A stretch of DNA of 14,037 nucleotides, from the NCBI GenBank assembly GCA_964502665.1, contig CAZCXP010000060.1, forward strand, positions 1-14,037, given 5' to 3'. This document shows, piece after piece, positions 1 to 6,132 of this stretch. The DNA comes from SOKG01 sp964502665 (GTDB lineage Bacteria > Chloroflexota > Dehalococcoidia > SZUA-161). A program made the translations under genes and the position numbers. Each line of letters begins with the position of its first letter. The stretch's first letter is position 1. The notes beneath the pieces were generated by a model. The model was not told where the DNA came from. It searched no databases and saw only the letters and a program-made list of their open reading frames with translations.

Positions 1-65
1 AGGACTTCATGGAGGCTGCCACGGCGTTCTTGGAGAAGCGCGAGCCGGTATTCAAAGGCAAGTAG
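1..65 (+). CDS. Enoyl-CoA hydratase/isomerase-family protein, 3' end only
   Basis: Only the last 20 codons lie in the window, read in the frame that starts at base 3 and ending with TAG at 63-65. The tail reads DFMEAATAFLEKREPVFKGK. This is the usual C-terminal ending of crotonase-fold enoyl-CoA hydratases (a final helix with FLEKRxPxFKG). If the call is right, the protein hydrates a trans-2-enoyl-CoA to a 3-hydroxyacyl-CoA in the cytoplasm, a step that fits the thiolase, SDR and acyl-CoA dehydrogenase downstream. The next gene starts 60 nt further on, so the two are probably co-transcribed. The catalytic glutamates and oxyanion-hole region are outside the window. The call therefore rests on a short signature plus context, and another crotonase-fold enzyme is equally possible. 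Confidence 0.6.
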   Translation, partial: DFMEAATAFLEKREPVFKGK

Positions 66-125
66 CAGATAGGCCGTTCTTTTCTGGTCCGCAAGGTGGA
101 ATCGGCTTAGAGAAGGAGGTATCAA

Positions 126-1112
126 GTGGCTAACAAGCTCAAGACAAGGGTCACCGAGATGTTGGGGGTGGAGTACCCCCTGGTTATGGGGACCATGCAG
201 GGTCATTCCAACGCAGACCTCGTAGCGGCAGCAGCCAACGCTGGGATATTCGCTTGCATAGCCTCGACCATGTTCAACACCAGCCAGGCAGTTCGAGAGG
301 AGATCAGAAAGACGAAGAGCCTGACCGATAAACCGTTCGGGGTAAACATCAACCTGTTCCCCATGATAAGGCCGCAGAACACTGACGAGTATATCGATGC
401 CGTGATTGAGGAGGGAGTCACTGTAATTGAAACTGCAGGCCGCAGCCCTGAAGAGCTGGTCGACCGCATTAAGAAGGGCAACGGCAAACTAATGCACAAA
501 GTTGCACGCATCAGGGATGCCAGGACAGCGCAGCGCGTGGGCGCGGACATCATAGAAGTAGTGGGCTCAGAGGCCGGTGGCCATCCCAGCAGGGAGCAGA
601 TTGGCAGCCTCGTCCTCATTCCTCAGGTGGTAGATGCAGTGCAGATACCGGTAATTGCTGGCGGAGGAATAGCGGATGCGCGGGGATTCGTCGCCGCCCT
701 GGCGCTGGGAGCTGAAGGTGTGCTGATGGGCACAGTATTCCTCACTACTCGCGAGTGTCAGCTACACCAGAACCTTAAAGATAGACTCGTCGAGGCACAG
801 TCAACTGACACCATATTTACCCTGCGCAGCCTCGGTGATCCACTCAGAGCGCTACGCAACGAACTCACAATAGAGATCGACGAGATGGAGGCCAAGGGTG
901 CCAGTATGGATGACGTGATAGCCCTGATTGGTGGAGGGAAAGGCAGGAGGGCGATGACGCTGGGAGAAGCTGATAACACCATACTGGCCTGTGGCCAGGT
1001 CGTGGGTATGATCCATGACATTCCTACCGTGAAGGAACTCGTCGACAGCATAGTAAACGGCGCAGTAGCCATTCAGGAGCGCCTGAGCAGCACTCTGAGC
1101 GGAAAGGGTTAG
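126..1112 (+). CDS. NPD/nitronate monooxygenase-family flavoprotein (first of three)
   Basis: This 328-residue TIM-barrel protein belongs to the 2-nitropropane dioxygenase (NPD, FMN-binding) family. It starts with GTG at 126, placed by a strong ribosome-binding site AAGGAGGT at 113-120. Family marks are the KTKSLTDKPFGVN strand-loop (residues 63-75), the EAGGH motif with the putative catalytic His153, the FMN-phosphate region IPVIAGGGIADARGF (174-188) and GAEGVLMGTVFLTTREC (195-211), and a C-terminal CGQVVGMIHDIPTVKEL segment. It has no signal peptide or membrane segment and is cytoplasmic. The N-terminal glycine turn is divergent, reading NAGIFA (38-43) where most relatives have NAGGxG. Family members oxidise alkyl nitronates, but related proteins (FabK, IpdC) act on CoA or ACP thioesters. 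The acyl-CoA gene context favours a thioester substrate, by inference. Family assignment is firm; substrate is unknown. Confidence 0.88.
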   Translation: MANKLKTRVTEMLGVEYPLVMGTMQGHSNADLVAAAANAGIFACIASTMFNTSQAVREEIRKTKSLTDKPFGVNINLFPMIRPQNTDEYIDAVIEEGVTVIETAGRSPEELVDRIKKGNGKLMHKVARIRDARTAQRVGADIIEVVGSEAGGHPSREQIGSLVLIPQVVDAVQIPVIAGGGIADARGFVAALALGAEGVLMGTVFLTTRECQLHQNLKDRLVEAQSTDTIFTLRSLGDPLRALRNELTIEIDEMEAKGASMDDVIALIGGGKGRRAMTLGEADNTILACGQVVGMIHDIPTVKELVDSIVNGAVAIQERLSSTLSGKG

Positions 1113-1188
1113 GCGAGCGCTGGGGGCGCTGCATCCACCGGGAGCGGCGCAGGCCCGGGGAAGGCAAGAACGAGTTGAAAGGAGCCAA

Positions 1189-2349
1189 ATGGCAAAGGGT
1201 CACCTTCGGACCAAGCTCTGTGATCTGCTCGACATCGAGTATCCCATCGTCCTCGCCGGGATGGGTGGGATAAGTGGCCCTGTATCCGGCCCGGAGCTTG
1301 TGGCAGCGGTATCCAATGCGGGGGGACTGGGTGTTCTGGGATGTGTCTTCATGGCTCCTAATGACATGGATGCCATGATCAAAAAGACGAAGAGCCTCAC
1401 CGACAAGCCCTTTGGAGTGGATACAGTGCTGCCGGCGGAGGTCCCCGAATCAGGGACTACAGCCGAGTTCAAGCTTGACCTCTCGTCACTGTATTCACAG
1501 CAAGAGGAGTTGGTGCAGAAGCTCATGAAGGAATTGGGGCTGGAGCAACCAAAGGCCGAGGAAAAGGAGGCAACGCCGACTGAGTCAATAGCAGCGCAGG
1601 CAGATGACAAAGCCTGGTCAGGAGACCTCTTCAGTCAGCAGATCGAGGTCGTTCTCGAGCACAGGGTTCCCGTCTACGCGGCAGGGCTAGGAGACCCCGG
1701 GCCCTGGGTACCTGAGCTCCATGCCCGGGGGATCAAGGTAGTGAGCGTTGTGGGCCACGTTAGGGCTGCCCGCCGTGTTGCCAAAGCAGGCGTTGACATA
1801 ATAGTGGCGCAGGGGCAGGAGGCCGGGGGCCATAGCAGCAGAATCGGTACCATGCCTCTGGTCCCTCAGGTTGTAGACGCTGTCTCCCCCATCCCCGTGC
1901 TGGCTGCCGGGGGGATAGGCGATGGCAGAGGGCTCGTCGCTGCGCTCGCGCTTGGGGCCGTCGGCGCGTGGTGCGGCACCGTCTTCATTGCTACCAAGGA
2001 GTCTCTCTTTGAAAGCTACCTTAAGCAAAGGATTTTCAACGGTACGGAGGACGACACCGTAGTGACGAGAGTGATGTCGGGGAAGCGGATGAGGGTGATG
2101 AAGAACGCGCTGGTTGACGCGTGGGAGAAGTCAGGTGTGCCCACATTGCCGATGCCGCTACAATCAATCGCCATCATACCCATAATGGATGCGGCCTTCA
2201 GGGCCGAGAGGGCGGATGTCGTACCCACACCCGCCGGGCAGATAGCGGGGATGATCAAGGATATGAAATCGGCGAAGCAGGTTATCGAGGAGATGGCTGA
2301 GGGAGCCGAGCAAGTCTTGGAGGGACTTTCGAAATTGAGGGCAGCCTAG
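1189..2349 (+). CDS. NPD/nitronate monooxygenase-family flavoprotein with internal insertion (second of three)
   Basis: This 386-residue NPD-family FMN protein starts with ATG at 1189, with AAAGGAG at 1178-1184 as ribosome-binding site. It begins with the usual TKLCDLLDIEYPIVLAGM barrel strand and a canonical NAGGLG turn (43-48). KTKSLTDKPFGVD (66-78), QEAGGHSS with His215, and AAGGIGDGRGLVAALALGA (239-257) follow. Between the second barrel strand and QQIEVVLEHRVPVYAAGLG sits an insertion of about 60 residues (86-146). The insertion has a charged, helix-prone part (EELVQKLMKELGLEQ) and then an Ala/Glu/Pro/Thr-rich stretch that looks disordered. This explains the extra length over the neighbour. 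The gene lies 76 nt after the first NPD gene and 60 nt before the thiolase. The two adjacent paralogues could form a mixed oligomer or act on successive intermediates, but the sequence cannot tell. Substrate is unknown. Confidence 0.87.
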   Translation: MAKGHLRTKLCDLLDIEYPIVLAGMGGISGPVSGPELVAAVSNAGGLGVLGCVFMAPNDMDAMIKKTKSLTDKPFGVDTVLPAEVPESGTTAEFKLDLSSLYSQQEELVQKLMKELGLEQPKAEEKEATPTESIAAQADDKAWSGDLFSQQIEVVLEHRVPVYAAGLGDPGPWVPELHARGIKVVSVVGHVRAARRVAKAGVDIIVAQGQEAGGHSSRIGTMPLVPQVVDAVSPIPVLAAGGIGDGRGLVAALALGAVGAWCGTVFIATKESLFESYLKQRIFNGTEDDTVVTRVMSGKRMRVMKNALVDAWEKSGVPTLPMPLQSIAIIPIMDAAFRAERADVVPTPAGQIAGMIKDMKSAKQVIEEMAEGAEQVLEGLSKLRAA

Positions 2350-2409
2350 GACAAAGTGGCAAGGCAGGAAAACACTTCCTATTGACCAGAGAACCAAGGA
2401 GGAATGGAA

Positions 2410-3657
2410 ATGGCTGAAATAAGAGAAGCGGTAATGGTGGATTTTGTGCGAACGCCTTTTGGCAGGGCAAGCAAGAAGAAGCCAGGGTTCTTTGCGGACG
2501 TTCGTTCCGATGACCTGGGAATCATCGCCGTCGAGGCATTGATGAAACGAACAAAGGTGGACCCTGCCTCAGTTAACGATATCATCATAGGAACGCCAAC
2601 CCAGCTTGGCGAGCAAGCACAAGCTGCCAGAAGTATTACGCTAGCGGCTGGTTTCCCCTTTGAGGTCCCGGGCCTAACCGTGGATCGAGCGTGCGGCTCA
2701 AGTTTGTCAGGTGCACAGGTTGGTGTATGGGCCATTCAAACAGGCAACGCAGACATCGTTATCGCCGGCGGAATAGAAAGCCTATCCCATTTCCCCAACC
2801 CTGTGATCACGCCTGATACAGACATACTGGAGCTTGCCAAGGAATTCGGTGCGCGTGGTAATCCAAATCCAAAAATGGCTGCCAGGATTGATCCAGGTGC
2901 CATGATGGGTATGGGCATCACCGCCGAGTATCTCGCCGACAAGCTTGATATCTCCAGGGAGGAGATGGACCAGTGGGCCCTGAGAAGCAACCTCAGGGCG
3001 GCTGCAGCCCAGAAAGAGGGCAAGTTCAAACACGAGATAATCCCCGTGGACGGCAAGCTGCCCGATGGAACAGTAGCGCTCGTCGATTACGATCAAGATG
3101 TGAGGCCTGACTCAACCATCGAGAAGATACGCACTCTGCCACCTGTCTACAAGCCAGATGGAAAGGTTAACGCCGCAAGCTCCTCTAAAGAGAGCGATGC
3201 GGGTGCGGCGGCAATGTTCATGGCCAAGGAGAAAGCCAGGGAGTTGGGGTTGAAGCCGATGGTTACCATAAGATCGACCGCCGTGGCGGGATGCGACCCC
3301 GCAATCATGGGCTACAGCGCGTATTTGGCATCCAAAAAGGCTTTGGAAAGAGCAGGCCTGTCTGCAAATGATATAGACCTCTGGGAGACAAACGAGGCCT
3401 TCGCGGTAGTGCCCCTGGCTTTGATAAAGGAATTTAGAATAGACCCGGAGAGGATGAACGTGAATGGAGGTGCCTGCTGCATCGGCCATGCTGTGGGAGC
3501 CAGTGGGATACGAATGATTGGGACACTGGCCCACGAGATGAACCGTCGAGGCTCCAGATACGGTGTGGCATCCATATGCGGCGGTATGGGACAGGGGACC
3601 GCGGTAGTTGTGGAAAGGGAGGACTACTGGGACGGCCGCTCTGCCTTCTTGAGTTAG
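2410..3657 (+). CDS. Thiolase (acetyl-CoA C-acyltransferase family)
   Basis: This 415-residue thiolase-fold protein probably carries out the last beta-oxidation step, cleaving a 3-ketoacyl-CoA with CoA, or the reverse condensation. All catalytic elements are visible: nucleophile Cys95 in VDRACGSSLSG, the NEAFA motif (328-332), His360 in GHAVGASG and the second Cys390 in ICGGMGQG. Most relatives have GHPxGASG, so Ala361 replaces the usual Pro. The central segment NAASSSKESDAGAAA matches the NSSxxSDGAAA block of degradative thiolases. Two in-frame ATGs occur at 2404 and 2410. The ribosome-binding site AAGGAGG (2396-2402) leaves only 1 nt before 2404 but 7 nt before 2410, so I chose 2410 (MAEIREAV). 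It is last in its block, with a 276-bp gap after it. No targeting signal is visible. Chain-length preference cannot be told. Confidence 0.93.
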   Translation: MAEIREAVMVDFVRTPFGRASKKKPGFFADVRSDDLGIIAVEALMKRTKVDPASVNDIIIGTPTQLGEQAQAARSITLAAGFPFEVPGLTVDRACGSSLSGAQVGVWAIQTGNADIVIAGGIESLSHFPNPVITPDTDILELAKEFGARGNPNPKMAARIDPGAMMGMGITAEYLADKLDISREEMDQWALRSNLRAAAAQKEGKFKHEIIPVDGKLPDGTVALVDYDQDVRPDSTIEKIRTLPPVYKPDGKVNAASSSKESDAGAAAMFMAKEKARELGLKPMVTIRSTAVAGCDPAIMGYSAYLASKKALERAGLSANDIDLWETNEAFAVVPLALIKEFRIDPERMNVNGGACCIGHAVGASGIRMIGTLAHEMNRRGSRYGVASICGGMGQGTAVVVEREDYWDGRSAFLS

Positions 3658-3689
3658 GGGAAAGAGAGGGGCAGAGCCGTCATCATCAT

Positions 3690-3707
3690 GCGCTCAACAG
3701 CGCTCAA
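3690..3707. repeat. Short tandem repeat GCGCTCAA in the 276-bp gap
   Basis: GCGCTCAA occurs at 3690-3697 and 3700-3707, a 10-nt period. One helical turn between copies would suit a regulator half-site pair, but eight bases twice can occur by chance. It lies in the only long non-coding stretch between the thiolase and the molybdoenzyme. Confidence 0.3.
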
Positions 3708-3745
3708 GGTCCCCTACTTGCTGCCTCGTATCCCAATTCGAGCCA

Positions 3746-3775
3746 GGGACAGTAGTTCCCATACCCCACTATTAT
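3746..3775 (+). promoter_or_regulatory. Candidate sigma-70-like promoter ahead of the molybdoenzyme block
   Basis: In the 276-bp gap 3658-3933, GGGACA (3746-3751, four of six matches to TTGACA) is followed after 18 nt by TATTAT (3770-3775, five of six matches to TATAAT). A transcript from here would carry a leader of about 150 nt before the GTG at 3934. The match is modest and the sigma-factor consensus of the host is unknown. The rest of the gap shows no open reading frame I would defend and no clear terminator. Confidence 0.25.
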
Positions 3776-3842
3776 GCCGATCGTATCACAGGGTCTGAAG
3801 AGGACTGGCATTTGCAGCTTGCCATCGTCCTATGCGCTACCA

Positions 3843-3857
3843 CCAGGCAGCTGCTGG
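3843..3857. promoter_or_regulatory. Imperfect palindrome, possible operator
   Basis: CCAGGCAGCTGCTGG is an imperfect dyad centred on CAGCTG, downstream of the candidate promoter and about 80 nt before the molybdoenzyme start. It could be an operator or a weak hairpin. No regulator gene is in the window, so this is only a candidate. Confidence 0.15.
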
Positions 3858-3933
3858 CGGCATCCCCACGCGCTGAACATGGAGTCTGAACCATAGGGAG
3901 GGAGCAATAGAACCGTCTGGAGGCAAGAACACG

Positions 3934-6099
3934 GTGAGTGCCGAGAAGGCGTATTACATCGGTACCGACATGAACTGTGGCGGAGCCTGTCTGCTCAAGG
4001 CTTATGTCAAGGACGGAGCCATCGTGCGCATGGAGACCGATGACGGAGAGGAGCCGCAGCTCAGAAACTGCGCCAGGTGCCGTGCCTACCGGCAGAGGGT
4101 CTATGCCCCCGACCGGATTCTCCACCCACTGAAGAGAATCGGTGAGCGGGGCGAGGGGAATTTCGAACGTATATCCTGGGACGAGGCCCTGGGGGAAGTG
4201 GCCAGCGAATACAGGCGGGTCAAGGAGACCTATGGGCCGGCAGCGGTCATATACCTGGCCACCGGCGCCGACATGGGCCAGGTACACAACATGAGGACCG
4301 CGCTGCGTCTTTTCTGCCTTGCTGGGGGCTGTTCCCTGATCTGGGGCATTGCCTCCAACGAGGGCTGGATGTTCGCCTCACAGGCCACCTACGGGGTCCC
4401 ATCGGCCAATGACCACCGCGATCTCATAAACTCCAGGCTGGTGATCCTGTGGGGGATGAACCCGGCCAACATCATCGACGGCTGCGGCACCAGCTTCTCC
4501 CTCGCCCGCGCCAAGGAGGCGGGAACCAGGTTCATCGTGGTTGACCCCAGGTTCACCGACACCGCCGCCCTTGTCGCCGATCGCTGGATACCCATCAGAC
4601 CGGGAACAGACGCCGCCGTTATGATCGCCATGGCCCACGTTATGATCACCGAGAACCTCTACGACCAGAGATTCCTCGACACCTATACCGTGGGGTTCGA
4701 CCGCTTCAAAGAATATGTTCTGGGCGAGGAGGACGGGGTGCCCAAGACTCCTGCCTGGGCCGAGCGTATCAGCAGCGTCCCCGTCCAGACCATCGCCGAG
4801 CTCGCCCGGGAGTACGCCACCACTAAGCCGGCGGCACTGCTCCCCAGCAAGGCCCCAGGGCGCACGGCCTATGGAGAGCAGTATCATCGCGTGGCCTTCG
4901 TTCTGGCGGCAATGACCGGCAGCATCGGCATTCACGGCGGCAGCGCTGGATCGGAGATTACCCAGCGCGGCGAGAGACCCCCCATGGGGCCAACTATGAG
5001 GTCGGGGGGCAACCCCGTCGACGCCGGTTCACCGAGACGCCTGGATGCCCTCCCCAGCGTGATCTCGAAGGGTCCCGGGCTCGCTGTCCGGCTGCACAAC
5101 ACCGAGGTGATGGATGCAATCCTGAGCGGGAGGGCGGGCGGCTATCCCAGCGACTACAAGATGGTCTACATGGCCAATACCAACTACCTCAATCAGTACC
5201 CCAACGTAAACAAGGCGGTCCGGGCCTTGAAATCCCTGGAGTTCGTCGCCATCCAGGAGCAGTTCATGACCGCCACCGCAAGGTTCGCCGATATAGTCCT
5301 GCCTACCTGTACCTTCTTCGAGCGTAGCGACGCCGTTGAGGGTGCCGGCCCTCATATAGCCTACCAGCGGAAGATTATCGAGCCTCTGGGCGAGTCCCGT
5401 TCCCATCTCGATATCTGCATGGGCCTTGCCGAGAAGCTGGGCATAGCCGACTACAACGACAAGACCGAGGACGAGTGGCTGCGGCAGATCGTAGGGCCTG
5501 CCGTCACCGACTACGAGCGCTTCAAGGAGAAGGGGGTGCAGAAGTATTACCCCGAGCCCAGCGTCCCCTTCAAGCGCCAGATCGAGGACCCGGCAAACAA
5601 CCCCTTCCCCACCCCCTCAGGGAAGATCGAGATATACAGCCAGCAGCTCGCCGATATGAACAACCCCCTGATCCCCCCCATCCCCAAGTACATTGACACA
5701 TGGGAAAGCCTCAACGACCGCCTTGCCCGGAAGTATCCCCTGCAGTTGATCACCACCCACCCCAAGTGGCGGGTTCACAGCCAGTTCGGCAACATACCCT
5801 GGCTCAGGGAACTTGAGCCCCAGGCGGTGGCAATCAATACCAGGGATGCCGAGGCCAGGGGGATCAAGGACGGGGATCCCGTCAGGGTGTTCAACGATAG
5901 GGGAGAGATGAGCATCCCGGCCAAAGTGACCCAAAGGATCATGCCCGGTGTGGTCGATGTGCCTGAGGGTGCCTGGTATGACCCGGACAAGCGGGGGGTG
6001 GACCGTGGGGGCTGTGCCAATGTCCTCACCCGGGACGCACGCTCGCCGGGCGGGGCCTTCACCACCAATACCTGCCTGGTGCAAGTTGAAAAGGCATAG
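3934..6099 (+). CDS. Molybdopterin (bis-MGD) oxidoreductase, DMSO-reductase family catalytic subunit
   Basis: This 721-residue protein has the full DMSO-reductase-family layout: an N-terminal Cys region (15-49), the junction RVYAPDRILHPLKRIGERGEG (55-75) leading to FERISWDEAL, the large Mo-cofactor domain with NSRLVILWGMNPAN, and a C-terminal dinucleotide-binding domain from about residue 605 (PLQLITTHPKWRVHSQFGN). GTG at 3934 follows TGGAGG (3918-3923) at a 10-nt spacing. Ser141 (GIASN) falls, in my by-eye alignment, where DmsA has the Mo-ligand Ser. The Fe-S motif is unusual. It has Cys15, Cys19, Cys46 and an extra Cys49, but Thr11 where the first Cys of DmsA-type proteins would be. There is no Tat signal, so it is probably cytoplasmic. 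No DmsB- or DmsC-like partner is next to it. The AOR gene follows after 33 nt. The reaction is unknown. A hydroxylase, transhydroxylase or reductase working on an organic substrate fits the surroundings. Confidence 0.9.
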   Translation: MSAEKAYYIGTDMNCGGACLLKAYVKDGAIVRMETDDGEEPQLRNCARCRAYRQRVYAPDRILHPLKRIGERGEGNFERISWDEALGEVASEYRRVKETYGPAAVIYLATGADMGQVHNMRTALRLFCLAGGCSLIWGIASNEGWMFASQATYGVPSANDHRDLINSRLVILWGMNPANIIDGCGTSFSLARAKEAGTRFIVVDPRFTDTAALVADRWIPIRPGTDAAVMIAMAHVMITENLYDQRFLDTYTVGFDRFKEYVLGEEDGVPKTPAWAERISSVPVQTIAELAREYATTKPAALLPSKAPGRTAYGEQYHRVAFVLAAMTGSIGIHGGSAGSEITQRGERPPMGPTMRSGGNPVDAGSPRRLDALPSVISKGPGLAVRLHNTEVMDAILSGRAGGYPSDYKMVYMANTNYLNQYPNVNKAVRALKSLEFVAIQEQFMTATARFADIVLPTCTFFERSDAVEGAGPHIAYQRKIIEPLGESRSHLDICMGLAEKLGIADYNDKTEDEWLRQIVGPAVTDYERFKEKGVQKYYPEPSVPFKRQIEDPANNPFPTPSGKIEIYSQQLADMNNPLIPPIPKYIDTWESLNDRLARKYPLQLITTHPKWRVHSQFGNIPWLRELEPQAVAINTRDAEARGIKDGDPVRVFNDRGEMSIPAKVTQRIMPGVVDVPEGAWYDPDKRGVDRGGCANVLTRDARSPGGAFTTNTCLVQVEKA

Positions 6100-6132
6100 G
6101 AGCGCCAAGAGCGGTGTGATAAGGGGCTGAAG

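Noticed and set aside
1116..1130. Hairpin AGCGC-tgggg-GCGCT after the first NPD gene
   Set aside because: The 5-bp stem is short, has no T-run and sits in a 76-nt intra-operon gap, so it is not a convincing terminator.
4378..4935. 185-codon minus-strand frame inside the molybdoenzyme gene
   Set aside because: It is low-complexity Gly/Asp/Val-rich translation typical of antisense to GC-rich coding DNA.
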